Origin: Mycobacterium haemophilum DSM 44634
GTDB taxonomy: Bacteria; Actinomycetota; Actinomycetes; Mycobacteriales; Mycobacteriaceae
Reading direction: 5' to 3'
Assembly: GCF_000340435.2 (NCBI RefSeq)
Contig: NZ_CP011883.2
Location: 3,704,687 to 3,768,686 of the forward strand
Length of the DNA stretch: 64,000 bases
Shown here: in pieces, positions 33,014-42,261 of the stretch
How positions within the stretch are numbered: position 1 is the first letter of the stretch
Layout of the letters: each line of letters opens with the position of its first letter
Notes under the pieces: generated by a model
Seen by the model: only the letters and a program-made list of their open reading frames with translations
Databases searched by the model: none
What the model was told of the DNA's origin: nothing
Translations under genes and position numbers: made by a program

Positions 33014-34218
33014 TGGCCGGAGCAGGTGCACACCTGGCAGCGGTACTTGGCACCGGCCAGACCAAATACGTCGCCAAACGCCAAGACGTTTCAATGAACG
33101 GCCTGGTCCGCGAGGCCATCGACCGGGCACTGGCCGACTCCGGTTCCACCTTCGACGACATCGACGCTGTCGTGGTCGGCAAGGCGCCCGACTTCTTCGA
33201 GGGCGTCATGATGCCGGAGTTGTTTATGGCCGACGCCATGGGAGCCACCGGCAAGCCGCTGATCCGGGTGCATACCGCGGGTTCGGTCGGCGGCTCAACC
33301 GGGGTGGTGGCCACGAGTCTCGTGCAGTCCGGAAAATTTCGGCGTGTGCTGGCGCTGGCATGGGAGAAACAGTCGGAATCAAATGCCATGTGGGCGTTGT
33401 CGATTCCTATTCCATTTATCAAGCCGGTGGGCGCCGGCGCGGGTGGGTATTTCGCGCCGCACGTGCGGGCCTACATCCGGCGCTCAGGCGCACCAACAAA
33501 CATCGGTGCGATGGTGGCGGTCAAGGACCGACTCAACGGCAGCCGCAACCCGCTGGCGCACCTGCAGCAACCCGACATCACCGTCGAGAAGGTGATGGCG
33601 TCCCCCATGCTTTGGGATCCGATCCGCTACGACGAGACCTGCCCATCGTCTGATGGCGCGTGCGCTGTGGTTATCGGCGACGAGGAAATCGCCGATGCCC
33701 GGTTGGCGCAAGGGCATCCGGTGGCCTGGATCCACGCCACCGCGTTGCGCACCGAACCGTTGGCGTTCGCCGGGCGCGACCAAGTCAGCCCGCAAGCCGG
33801 GCGTGACGCGGCCGCCGCACTGTGGAAGGCCGCTGGCATCACCAGTCCCATCGACGAGATCGACGCCGCCGAAATCTACGTACCCTTCTCATGGTTCGAA
33901 CCGATGTGGCTGGAAAACCTCGGCTTTGCCCGCGAGGGCGAAGGCTGGAAACTCACCGAAGCCGGGGAGACAGCGATCGGCGGACAGATTCCGGTGAACC
34001 CGTCCGGCGGTGTGCTGTCGTCGAACCCAATCGGCGCCTCTGGTTTGATCCGTTTCGCCGAGGCGGCGATCCAAGTGATGGGCAAGGGCGGGGACCACCA
34101 AGTTCCTGGTGCACGAAAGGCTTTGGGGCATGCCTACGGCGGCGGCTCACAGTACTACTCCATGTGGGTGGTCAGCGCCGACAAGCCCGAGAGGACATTC
34201 GAGAGAACAGACGGATGA
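33013..34218 (+). CDS. ltp3: SCP2-type thiolase/aldolase-like protein Ltp3 (Rv3523 orthologue)
   Basis: A 401-residue thiolase-fold protein. Motifs include DIDAVVVGKAPDFFEGVMMPELFMADAMG near 50-80, HTAGSVGGSTGVVATSLVQSG near 90-110, SSDGACAVVIGDEE near 215, and the late VNPSGGVLSSNPIGASGLIRFAEAA near 330-355. It is translationally coupled to ltp4 (TGATG). The 187 bases following, to 34405, contain no recognised gene but end in GAGAGGTGACCC, the ribosome-binding site of the next gene. Confidence 0.92.
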   Translation: MAGAGAHLAAVLGTGQTKYVAKRQDVSMNGLVREAIDRALADSGSTFDDIDAVVVGKAPDFFEGVMMPELFMADAMGATGKPLIRVHTAGSVGGSTGVVATSLVQSGKFRRVLALAWEKQSESNAMWALSIPIPFIKPVGAGAGGYFAPHVRAYIRRSGAPTNIGAMVAVKDRLNGSRNPLAHLQQPDITVEKVMASPMLWDPIRYDETCPSSDGACAVVIGDEEIADARLAQGHPVAWIHATALRTEPLAFAGRDQVSPQAGRDAAAALWKAAGITSPIDEIDAAEIYVPFSWFEPMWLENLGFAREGEGWKLTEAGETAIGGQIPVNPSGGVLSSNPIGASGLIRFAEAAIQVMGKGGDHQVPGARKALGHAYGGGSQYYSMWVVSADKPERTFERTDG

Positions 34219-34405
34219 CCGACACCGTGAGCACGCCGCGCGCGACGATGCCCTCATCGAGGATCCTATCGGCCCATCGGCATTCGCCCCAGGACCTACA
34301 GAGTCACTTCTGGTCTTTGCTGTTCGCTCTGGCGGGTTGGGTGAAACGTCCCGCAGAATAAGACAATCTGCAGTGCTCGCGTCACAAGCACCTGAGAGGT
34401 GACCC

Positions 34406-36033
34406 ATGTCATCGGTAATGGTGGACCCGGCAATGGTGGCGGCAGCGGCGACGGAAGCAGCGACCATCGGAGCAGTGATCAGCGCAGCACATGGTTCGGC
34501 CGCCGCCGCGACGGCGTCGCTGGCGCCAGCGGGCGGCGATGCGGTCTCGGAAGCCATCGCCGCGCTATTCAGCAGCTATGGCCAGGCGTATCAAGAGCTG
34601 AGCACCCAGGTCGCCACGTTCTATGACGGCTTCGTGCGCAGCCTCAACGCCGCCGCGGCTTCCTACGCGAGCGCCGAGGCCGCCAACGCGTCGCTCATCC
34701 AGGAGCTGTTGAACGCGGTGAATGCCCCCACCGAGGCGCTATTGGGGCGCCCGCTAATCGGCAACGGTCCCAACGGCGCGCCAGGGACGGGTACAAACGG
34801 CGGCGACGGTGGGTTGTTGATCGGCAATGGCGGCAATGGCGGATCCGGCGCTGCGGGCCGAAACGGCGGCAACGGCGGTGCTGCTGGACTGCTTTGGGGC
34901 ACCGCCGGATCCGGCGGTGCGGGCGGGAGCTCGAATTCCGGCAGCGGCGGTAACGGCGGCACGGGCGGCGCTGCGGGGTTGTTCGGCACCGGCGGTGCAG
35001 GAGGAGCCGGCGGCACCGGCGGCGCCGCCGGAGGGACACTGACCGCCGACGGTGGGACGGGAGGAGCCGGCGGCAGCGGCGGTTTGCTCTTCGGAAACGG
35101 CGGTCCCGGGGGCGGCGGCGGACTTGCCCAACGCCTCGCCGGCAACGGCGGGGTGGGCGGCCATGCCGGGCTGTTCGGCACCGGCGGCGCCGGCGGTACC
35201 GGCGGGCTTTCCCTCAGCGGTGCCGGGGTCGGCGGCACTGGGGGCACCGGCGGTGGCGGCGGCTGGCTAGCCGGGAGCGGCGGGGTCGGCGGAGTGGCGG
35301 GAATTCGCTGGCCGATAGCGGCCTCGCCGGCGGGGTGGGTGGCGCCGGCGGGGTGGGTGGCGCCGCCGGCGCGCTGGCCGGCGACGGTGGGGCCGGCGGG
35401 GGCGGCGGGAGTTCGATAAACCCCAGCGGCGGCGCCGGCGGCGCTGGCGGCGCCGGCGGGGCCGGCGCTTGGCTCTTGGGCAATGGCGGCGTCGGGGGCA
35501 CCGGCGGGAATTCCCTAGCCCTCATGGGTGGAGTTGGCGGCGCCGGTGGCCAAGCCGGACTGTTCGGGACCGGCGGCGCCGGCGGGACTGGCGGGGACTC
35601 CGGAGGGACCGGCGGGACCGGCGGGATAGGCGGCGCTGGCCGACTGTTTGGCACCGGGGGCGCCGGCGGCGCAGGTGGGTTCGGCGACGCGGTCGGCGGC
35701 GATGGCGGGGCTGGCGGCACCGGCGGGGCAATCTTCGGGAACGGCGGAGCCGGCGGTGCCGGCGGGGTTACCGCACCAGACGGCAGCACCGGCGGCAACG
35801 GCGGCAACGGCGGCAAAGCAGGGCTGCTCGGTTCCGGCGGTGCCGGCGGTGCCGGCGGGGAAGCCCTTGCCCCTGGAAGCACTGGCGGTAAAGGCGGTAC
35901 GGGCGGCAATGCTCAGCTGATCGGTAACGGCGGTAACGGCGGTGTCGGCGGGTCCGGTGTGGCAAACAACGGCGCCGGCGGCGTCGGCGGCGCGCACGGC
36001 CTGCTGGTCGGCCTCGAGGGGACGCCCGGCTGA
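34406..36033 (+). pseudogene. PE_PGRS protein gene with one frameshift
   Basis: Starts at ATG 34406 with a typical PE domain: MSSVMVDPAMVAAAATEAATIG, FSSYGQAYQELSTQVATFYDGFV, and the secretion motif YASAE near residue 90. The PGRS region of GGAGG/GGNGG repeats follows from about residue 105. At about 35293-35297 (GGCGGAGTGGCGGG) the glycine frame moves by one base; the original frame then stops at 35419 and the repeat continues in the other frame to TGA 36033. One added G would restore 543 codons. A 337-residue shortened protein could still be made. The gene interrupts an interval that in M. tuberculosis joins ltp3 to the NHL protein. Confidence 0.88.
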
Positions 36034-36194
36034 GGTAGCCATGGGCACCGCCGACAAGCGACTAATCCGACCCATCGAGTGTCGCGGAATTCACTCCCGG
36101 TTGGCCCGGCCCAACTCGCTGCGCCCAAATCCTGCGCGGTAATGTCCTGGTGTCCCGATCACCTTCGCGGTGAGGGAGCGACCTGGCGGATGGA

Positions 36195-37139
36195 GTGGAA
36201 TTGGGACGCTATCGGCTTCCGCGACACCGACGTGCCCTAGCCATCACGGGTGCCGCTGTCGTCGTCATCGCGATCCTCGCAGTCGCCGGATACCTGGTCG
36301 TGGCGCGCCCATCGTCGAGCGGGACCGCGTCCAGCACCACCGCACCATCGTCTGCGCCGGCTCCCCCAAGCCAGACTGTGTTGCCGTTCGCCCTCGGGGA
36401 TCCTGGGGGAGTCGGGGTGGACTCGGCGGGCGATGTCTACGTCGCCGACGGCGCCAAGGACCGGGTGCTGCAACTCAAGGTCGGCGCCAACAGATCCACC
36501 GTGTTGCCGTTCCCGGGCCTTAAGTGTCCGTCCGGTTTGGCCGTGGACAGCGACCGTGACGTGTATGTCGTCGAGGATTGCAACAAACGAGTAGTGAAAC
36601 TGGCCGCCGGCTCGGATACGCCGACCGAGCTCCCGTTCACCGGCCTTGTCGAGCCGCATGGCCTGGCGGTCAGCAGCGGCGGCGATGTCTACGTGGCCGA
36701 CCTCAAAACCAACCAGGTGTTGAAACTGGCCGCCGGCTCGGATACCCAGACCGAGGTTCCATTCATCGGACTCAACCAGCCATTCGACCTAGCAGTCGAT
36801 AGCACCGGCGCGGTCTACGCCGCCGACTCTGGCAATAACCGGGTGGTGAAGCTGGCCGCAGGGACCACCACACCGGTCGACCTCCCGTTCACCGGCCTCA
36901 ACTTTCCCAGTGATGTGACGGTGGACCGCAGTGGAAATATCTACACCACCGACCTGAACAACAACCGGGTGCTGAAACTGCCTGCCGGCTCAGACACCCC
37001 GGCGGTGCTGCCTTTCACCGGACTCTTCTGCCCCTACCAAGTCGCAGTGGACAAAGACGGCAACGTCTACGTGGTCGACTACCACGACCGGGTGCTGAAA
37101 CTGGCGGCGGGCTACCAGACGAAAGCCCTCACGAATTGA
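36195..37139 (+). CDS. Membrane-anchored NHL beta-propeller protein (Rv3524-like)
   Basis: A 314-residue protein from GTG 36195. A short basic cytosolic tail (ELGRYRLPRHRR) is followed by one membrane segment, about 14-37 (ALAITGAAVVVIAILAVAGY), a Ser/Thr/Pro linker, then six NHL repeats of about 41 residues, each with the pattern LPFxGL...GVAVDSxGxVYVxD. Six repeats close a beta-propeller, the same kind as the extracellular sensor of the kinase PknD. No kinase domain is present. It probably sits outside the membrane and binds a ligand, protein or cell-wall polymer; its partner is not known. Confidence 0.88.
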   Translation: MELGRYRLPRHRRALAITGAAVVVIAILAVAGYLVVARPSSSGTASSTTAPSSAPAPPSQTVLPFALGDPGGVGVDSAGDVYVADGAKDRVLQLKVGANRSTVLPFPGLKCPSGLAVDSDRDVYVVEDCNKRVVKLAAGSDTPTELPFTGLVEPHGLAVSSGGDVYVADLKTNQVLKLAAGSDTQTEVPFIGLNQPFDLAVDSTGAVYAADSGNNRVVKLAAGTTTPVDLPFTGLNFPSDVTVDRSGNIYTTDLNNNRVLKLPAGSDTPAVLPFTGLFCPYQVAVDKDGNVYVVDYHDRVLKLAAGYQTKALTN

Positions 37140-37201
37140 CCCAGACGTCATCCTCGTCTGACGAATTCGCCTAGAACACGACAGGATTAGCGCCGAAGCG
37201 G

Positions 37202-37343
37202 CTAGATCGGTTCCAGTCCGGTCAGATGCCGCTGGGCCAGGTCGCGGTAGGCCTGCGGATTGCGGTTGACCCACATCTGGGTGCCGGCCACCACCAGGGA
37301 ATGGGCTGACCAGACCCCGCCGTCGTTGCGCCGGCCAACCGTA
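37202..37343 (-). pseudogene. Possible 3' remnant of an unidentified gene
   Basis: The minus strand encodes FTVGRRNDGGVWSAHSLVVA, then GTQMWVNRNPQAYRDLAQRH and LTGLEPI before TAG 37202. This looks like real protein sequence, yet upstream it runs straight into the kshA operator and has no start. I cannot name the family. The rest of 37140-37386 holds only the KstR site and the kshA ribosome-binding site. Confidence 0.3.
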
Positions 37344-37347
37344 AAAC

Positions 37348-37361
37348 TGTAACGTGTTCTA
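37348..37361. promoter_or_regulatory. KstR operator upstream of kshA
   Basis: TGTAACGTGTTCTA is a perfect TnnAACnnGTTnnA match, 25 bases upstream of the kshA GTG. GTTGGAGGTGTCAG between them provides a strong ribosome-binding site. Confidence 0.92.
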
Positions 37362-37386
37362 GTTAGAGACGAGTTGGAGGTGTCAG

Positions 37387-38544
37387 GTGAGTACCGACAG
37401 TGCTGGGGTCGGCATCCGGGAGATCGATTCCGGCACCCTGCCGACCAGGTATGCCCGAGGCTGGCATTGCCTGGGCGTCGCCAAGGACTACCTGGATGGG
37501 AAGCCGCACGGTGTTGAGGCATTCGGCACCAAGCTGGTGGTTTTCGCCGACTCACACGGGGACCTGAAGGTTCTGGACGGCTACTGCCGGCACATGGGCG
37601 GCGACCTGACCCAGGGCACTATCAAGGGCGACGAAGTCGCCTGCCCCTTCCACGACTGGCGGTGGGGCGGCGACGGTCGGTGCAAGTTGGTCCCCTATGC
37701 CAAGCGCACTCCCAGAATGGCACGCACCCGGCCGTGGCTGACCGACGTGCGCGGCGGCCTGTTGTTCGTCTGGCATGACCATGAAGGCAATCCGCCGGAT
37801 CCCGCCGTCAGGATCCCCGAGATTCCCGACGCCGCCAGCGACGAATGGACTGACTGGCGGTGGAACAGCATCCTCATCGAGGGATCCAACTGCCGCGACA
37901 TTATCGACAACGTCACCGACATGGCGCACTTCTTCTACATCCATTTCGGTCTGCCGACCTACTTCAAGAACGTCTTCGAGGGGCACATCGCCTCGCAGTA
38001 TCTGCACAATGTGGGCCGGCCGGATGTCGACGATTTGGGGACCTCGTACGGCGAAGCACACCTGGACTCCGAGGCATCCTATTTCGGGCCGTCGTTCATG
38101 ATCAACTGGCTGCACAATAGCTATGGGAGCTTCAAGTCCGAGTCGATCCTGATCAACTGCCACTACCCGGTCACCCAGAACTCCTTCATGCTGCAGTGGG
38201 GCGTCATCGTCGAAAAGCCCAAAGGCATGGACGAAAAGATGACGGACAAGCTGTCTCGGGTATTTACCGATGGTGTCAGCAAGGGCTTCCTGCAGGACGT
38301 CGAGATCTGGAAACACAAGACCAGGATCGATAATCCGCTGTTGGTCGAGGAAGACGGCGCGGTCTACCAGCTGCGTCGCTGGTATGACCAGTTCTATGTC
38401 GATGTCGCCGACATCAAGCCGGAAATGGTGGAGCGCTTCGAGATCGAAGTCGACACCACGCGCGCCAACGAATATTGGAACGCCGAGGTGGCCGAAAACT
38501 TGAAGGCAAAAGAAGCCGACGAAGTGCCCGCCGAGCAACACTAA
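37387..38544 (+). CDS. kshA: 3-ketosteroid 9-alpha-hydroxylase oxygenase KshA (Rv3526 orthologue)
   Basis: A 385-residue Rieske oxygenase from GTG 37387. The [2Fe-2S] ligands are Cys67, His69, Cys86 and His89 (YCRHMGG and ACPFHDW). The mononuclear iron site has Asn175/Asp178, His181 and His186 in DNVTDMAHFFYIHFG, with a late Asp in the FLQDVEIW segment. KshA, with its reductase KshB (not in the window), adds a hydroxyl at C9 of androstadienedione-type steroids; together with KstD this breaks ring B. The operator just upstream indicates induction by cholesterol. Confidence 0.97.
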   Translation: MSTDSAGVGIREIDSGTLPTRYARGWHCLGVAKDYLDGKPHGVEAFGTKLVVFADSHGDLKVLDGYCRHMGGDLTQGTIKGDEVACPFHDWRWGGDGRCKLVPYAKRTPRMARTRPWLTDVRGGLLFVWHDHEGNPPDPAVRIPEIPDAASDEWTDWRWNSILIEGSNCRDIIDNVTDMAHFFYIHFGLPTYFKNVFEGHIASQYLHNVGRPDVDDLGTSYGEAHLDSEASYFGPSFMINWLHNSYGSFKSESILINCHYPVTQNSFMLQWGVIVEKPKGMDEKMTDKLSRVFTDGVSKGFLQDVEIWKHKTRIDNPLLVEEDGAVYQLRRWYDQFYVDVADIKPEMVERFEIEVDTTRANEYWNAEVAENLKAKEADEVPAEQH

Positions 38545-38549
38545 CGGAC

Positions 38550-38999
38550 ATGTCCGACGAACAGGCCGTCCCTGACGTCGATCGGCTCGCCCGGTCGATG
38601 CTGTTGCTGCACGGCGATCACGACGATCGCCACGAAGAAGCACCTGCACTCAACAGCGGAACTGGATCCTGGTCGAAGTCAAGGGATTTCGCTAACGACC
38701 CGCAACGCGGCGCTGCAGTTCGGCAAGCTTCTCTCGCCGACCGTGAACGCTACCTCACGTCGGGCCTGCAGCCAGTGGACTGCCGGTTCTGCCATGCTAC
38801 GGTCGCCGTCAACAGGCTGGGGCCCGGTCATACCGCGGTGCAATGGAATACCGAAGCGTCACAGCGTTGCGTCCACTTCGCCGAAGTGCGGGAATCTGGC
38901 GGCGATACCGCACGCGTCAAGTCCTGCCCGCGCCTGGCCGACAGCATCGAACACGCCGTCGCGGAGGGCTATCTGGACGCACGGCCCGACAATTGCTGA
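38550..38999 (+). CDS. Small Cys-containing hypothetical protein (Rv3527-like)
   Basis: A 149-residue protein from ATG 38550, 5 bases after kshA. The N-terminal part is acidic/polar; the C-terminal half has DCRFCHATVAVNRLGPGHTAVQWN, with a Cys-x-x-Cys pair, then RCVHF and KSCPRLADSIEHAVAEGYLD. Four regularly placed Cys suggest a metal or Fe-S site, so an accessory role to the KshA oxygenase is possible, but this is inference from context. A longer in-frame reading would overlap kshA. Confidence 0.8.
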   Translation: MSDEQAVPDVDRLARSMLLLHGDHDDRHEEAPALNSGTGSWSKSRDFANDPQRGAAVRQASLADRERYLTSGLQPVDCRFCHATVAVNRLGPGHTAVQWNTEASQRCVHFAEVRESGGDTARVKSCPRLADSIEHAVAEGYLDARPDNC

Positions 39000-39000
39000 A

Positions 39001-40155
39001 TTAAAGCCCGGCGAACCGCTCCTTGACGCTCTCCATGGTAAGGCCGTAATCGGCCAGCGAATACGTATGCTTCGGGGCCCGCGCGCCGGTCCTGCTCTGG
39101 GCATCGATATTCGCCATAGCTTGCCGAGCCTGTTCGGTCAGTGTCAGTCCGAAGTGCCGGTAAATCTCGGCCACCGTGCCAAGAGGATCCGCGATCAGAT
39201 CGCGGTAGTCGACATCGTAAAACTGAGCCGAATCATATTTAGCGCGTGCGGTGTTGAACCGCTCCAAACCACGAGACCAGGTTTCCATTGCGTCAGCACC
39301 GATCTGGGCTCCGACAAAGGTGGTCGACCATCCTTCGGCGGTGTGCTGGGCTAGCGAGCACATTGAGGCCATGATCGTCTCGACTGGCCGATGAGTCTGC
39401 ACCACAAGCGCATCGGGATAAGTCGCCATCAGAGCATCAAGCGCGAACAGATGGCTGGGATTCTTCAGCACCCACCGCTTGTCGGCGTCGTGTAGTCCGA
39501 TCAGCTGAAGGTTGCGGCGGTGCCGTTGATATGACGGCGTCCAGTCCTGCTGTGACAGCCATTCCGCGTAACCCGGTAGGTGCGACAGGGTTTCGTAAGA
39601 CACCGAGTGCAGCGACTGCCGCAGCAGCTGCCAGCACTCCTCCAGCTCGGATGCGGCCATGAAATGCAGACCTGTGTATCCGGGGTTTTCTTCGTGATGC
39701 TGGGTGAACCGCGCATCGAGTTGGCGATACAGCGGGTTTGACTCCCAGGTTTCGCGGGGTGGACGCGGCTGCGGGAACTCTGCCAGCCACATGTGCAGAC
39801 CCTGATGCGCCGGGTCGGCGCCGAGCAGCCGGTGCAGCGCAGTCGTGCCGGTGCGCACCAGCCCGGTGACAAAAATCGGCCGTTCGATGACGACGTCGGC
39901 GTGCTGCGGGTATTGCTTCCACGCCGCTTCGGACAGCAACCTAGCCGCCAGCGCCCCACGCAGGAAAAACCGGTTCATCTTGCTGCCCAACACGGTAAGA
40001 CCGGCTTCCCGCCGGTAAGACGCCAACAACACCTGCAGCGCTTCGCGGTACTTGTCGTCGTCAGTGCCGAAATCGTCGAGCCCAACGAGCTTGCTGGCTG
40101 ATGCGTGCAGTTCGTCGACGGTCCCAACATCGGTTCGATCGGTTCGATGGGCCAT
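39001..40155 (-). CDS. Sulfotransferase-family protein (Rv3529c-like)
   Basis: A 384-residue protein with the P-loop-like PAPS motif PIFVTGLVRTGTTALHRLLGADP near 90-112 and the later conserved segment PDALVVQTHRPVETIMASMCSL near 243-264 (3'-phosphate contacts). It has the length and pattern of the mycobacterial Stf-like family. It could sulfate a hydroxylated lipid or sterol; the acceptor is not known. Its ATG overlaps the stop of the upstream SDR by one base (TAATG), so the pair is translated together. It converges on the small Cys protein with a one-base gap. Confidence 0.88.
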   Translation of the reverse strand: MAHRTDRTDVGTVDELHASASKLVGLDDFGTDDDKYREALQVLLASYRREAGLTVLGSKMNRFFLRGALAARLLSEAAWKQYPQHADVVIERPIFVTGLVRTGTTALHRLLGADPAHQGLHMWLAEFPQPRPPRETWESNPLYRQLDARFTQHHEENPGYTGLHFMAASELEECWQLLRQSLHSVSYETLSHLPGYAEWLSQQDWTPSYQRHRRNLQLIGLHDADKRWVLKNPSHLFALDALMATYPDALVVQTHRPVETIMASMCSLAQHTAEGWSTTFVGAQIGADAMETWSRGLERFNTARAKYDSAQFYDVDYRDLIADPLGTVAEIYRHFGLTLTEQARQAMANIDAQSRTGARAPKHTYSLADYGLTMESVKERFAGL

Positions 40156-40937
40156 TAGGTGTGATACTCCCCGCAGTTGACGTCCAGGGTTTGCCCGGTG
40201 ATGCCGCTGGACAGGTCGCTGGCCATGAACAGGATCGCCGACGCGACCTCGTCCTCGGTGGGCAGCCGTTTGAGGTCGGAGGCCGCCGCGGTGGTCTGGT
40301 AGATCTGGTCGACCGTGGTTCCATATTTGCCGGCCTGATGCTCGAAATAGCTCTTCAACGTGTCACCCCAGATATATCCGGGCGCAACGGAATTAACACG
40401 GATGCCCTTCTCGCCGAGTTCGGTGGCTAACGACTGCGACATAGCCAGCAGAGTGGACTTGGCCATTTTGTAGGCGCCGTATTTTGCCTGCGAGTGCCGG
40501 AGCACCATGGAGTTGACGTTGACGATTGATCCTTGCGCCTCCGCGAGCGCCGGGGTAAAACCCTGGATGAGCCGCAACGCCCCGAGCGCGCTGAGCTCGA
40601 TCGCGTCGCGAATATGCTGAAATGTGGTGGTGGCCAATGGTTTCATCGATGGTACCCGGAATGCGTTGTTGATCAAGACGTCAACCTTGCCATAGGCCGC
40701 CAGAGTGGAGTCCACGAGGCTTTTGACCTGATCGTCGTCAGTAATGTCAGTGCATACCGCGACCGCCCGGTGACCGGTGTCGGTGATTTGCTTGGCGACC
40801 TCGTCCAGCCGGTCGGCGCTACGGGCCGCCAGCACCAGATCCGCGCCGTCGCGCGCGCATCGACGTGCCAGCGTGGTACCAAGACCAGGGCCAACACCGC
40901 TGATGACCACTACCTTTCGCTTGAGCATCCCCGTCAT
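40155..40937 (-). CDS. Short-chain dehydrogenase (Rv3530c-like)
   Basis: A 260-residue SDR from ATG 40937. The NAD motif is SGVGPGLGTTLARRC near 10-24, the NNA motif is VLINNAF near 87, and the catalytic triad lies in VNSMVLRHSQAKYGAYKMAK (Ser, Tyr and Lys about 143, 156, 160). The C-terminus ends SSGITGQTLDVNCGEYHT. Probably oxidises a hydroxysteroid or hydroxyacyl-CoA. It overlaps the end of the preceding DUF1214 gene and is coupled to the sulfotransferase, so three genes form one unit. Confidence 0.9.
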   Translation of the reverse strand: MTGMLKRKVVVISGVGPGLGTTLARRCARDGADLVLAARSADRLDEVAKQITDTGHRAVAVCTDITDDDQVKSLVDSTLAAYGKVDVLINNAFRVPSMKPLATTTFQHIRDAIELSALGALRLIQGFTPALAEAQGSIVNVNSMVLRHSQAKYGAYKMAKSTLLAMSQSLATELGEKGIRVNSVAPGYIWGDTLKSYFEHQAGKYGTTVDQIYQTTAAASDLKRLPTEDEVASAILFMASDLSSGITGQTLDVNCGEYHT

Positions 40938-40939
40938 CA

Positions 40940-42079
40940 TCACCCTAGCATCCTGGATGCAATTTGCTTCTGGCGCAGAGCAATTCGCGCTCGCCACTCA
41001 TCATCGGAAATCTTGTTGTGCGCAAAATACGGCAGCTTGGCCGGTATGGCGTCGAAGTCGACCAGCTCAACGGTGGGCCCGTCGGCTTCGGTCAGCTGAC
41101 GTGACACCCGCTGCCAACGGAACTGTAAGAAGCCGCGCTGATGACCGAGCGTTTCGACCCAGTTGGTTACTCCTGGATTCTGGTCGGCGACGATGATGCG
41201 AACCTTGCCGTCCGGGTCCGCTTGGGCCTGGCTGGCATTCAGCGAGGTCTGGTGGTTGATGTAGTCCAGCGAGATATACCACATGCTGCCCAGCTGGAAG
41301 CCCAGGTAGGGAGCATCCGAGACCGGCACCGTGATCACCAGCGCTTGATCGGGCCGCAAGTCGAAATGCCCGGCCGACGAGTACTGGGTTGCCAGCCCGC
41401 CCGGGGTCAGCCGAGGCGGCACCATGGTGTTGACCGGGATGTTGAGATAGAACCACTGCGGAAACTGCAGCCACGTCTTAACCCGGTTAACAAGTTGGGA
41501 CCCAGCTGTGGCATAACGCTTTTCAATGGTCGCACGGGTCAGCGGTGGCGGCCCGGTGCCGGCAGTATCCACCCTGGAAATGGCTAAGATGCCGCGCTGC
41601 TGCGACCAATCGCCGTACACCTCGCGAACCACCAGCTGCCCGGGTCCGCTCGGCCGCAGCCGCCATTCGAAGCTACCGTCGTCGGCGATTTCGAGTTCAC
41701 GGTCGTCGAACGCCATCTGACTGGTGGGCACGACCGCAGTGGTGTATTCGCCGCCGAGAACCTGGAAACTCAAGTCGGTGGTGGAGCCGCGCCGGCCGGT
41801 AACCAGGTAATCGAGGTCGGCATGGACCCGGGTGCCGAAGTAGAGAGTGTCGGGGTTGTCCAAGCCCATCTTGGTGAACGGCCCGGTTCCCGAGTGCAGG
41901 AACGGGTGGTCACGCTCATAGTCGAAGGCCAGATGCGTGCAGCCCGCAATGCAGCCCGCTAGGTACTGCAGTCCTTCAAGCAGGTCGGCTTCGGTCTGAA
42001 TGTGCGGTGCGGCGGCCACCAATTTCTCGGCCTCGGTGATCGCTGCGGTGAGCGGGCCAGAGAAGGAACTGGAGAACAC
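40940..42079 (-). CDS. DUF1214-domain protein (Rv3531c-like)
   Basis: A 379-residue protein. The N-terminal helical segment is followed by beta-rich domains; the C-terminal part has ALVITVPVSDAPYLGFQLGSMWYISLDYINHQTSLN and RIIVADQNPGVTNWVETLGHQRGFLQFRWQ, the DUF1214 pattern. The biochemical role is unknown; members often lie with sulfotransferases and SDRs in mycobacterial steroid clusters. Starts at ATG 42079, 11 bases from a KstR-like site. It is the first gene of the minus-strand unit running into the SDR and sulfotransferase. Confidence 0.85.
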   Translation of the reverse strand: MFSSSFSGPLTAAITEAEKLVAAAPHIQTEADLLEGLQYLAGCIAGCTHLAFDYERDHPFLHSGTGPFTKMGLDNPDTLYFGTRVHADLDYLVTGRRGSTTDLSFQVLGGEYTTAVVPTSQMAFDDRELEIADDGSFEWRLRPSGPGQLVVREVYGDWSQQRGILAISRVDTAGTGPPPLTRATIEKRYATAGSQLVNRVKTWLQFPQWFYLNIPVNTMVPPRLTPGGLATQYSSAGHFDLRPDQALVITVPVSDAPYLGFQLGSMWYISLDYINHQTSLNASQAQADPDGKVRIIVADQNPGVTNWVETLGHQRGFLQFRWQRVSRQLTEADGPTVELVDFDAIPAKLPYFAHNKISDDEWRARIALRQKQIASRMLG

Positions 42080-42089
42080 GACTCGACGC

Positions 42090-42103
42090 TAGAACGTGTT
42101 CCT
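42090..42103. promoter_or_regulatory. KstR-like operator upstream of the DUF1214 gene
   Basis: TAGAACGTGTTCCT keeps both AAC and GTT triplets at the right spacing but ends in T, not A. It is 11 bases before the ATG at 42079. The gap up to hsaF (42104-42261) has no gene; in M. tuberculosis PPE61 and PPE62 occupy this interval. Confidence 0.8.
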
Positions 42104-42261
42104 GTTTTGCGTCAATGGCGAACATTCCCACGCGTCGTCCGGGGCGTTCAACAACGATGCCCGCTCACTGGAGATACCCGCTTGCCGCACGTCCGGGTGC
42201 CGGTTGAGGTAGTCGATCAGTCGCGATGCCGGTGGCGCAACCGCGGCCGGCAGTTAACGCG

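Noticed and set aside
34663..35247. Long proline-rich open frames antisense to the PE_PGRS gene
   Set aside because: These are the mirror image of GGC-rich glycine repeats; low complexity and no start signals.
37202..37555. 117-codon minus-strand gene overlapping the start of kshA
   Set aside because: Its N-terminal two-thirds is the reverse of the kshA coding region and operator. Only the last 47 codons look protein-like, so I list a possible remnant at 37202-37343 instead.
38475..38549. Earlier start for the small Cys protein
   Set aside because: It lies inside kshA and adds a basic, low-complexity stretch; ATG 38550 gives the known length of 149 residues.
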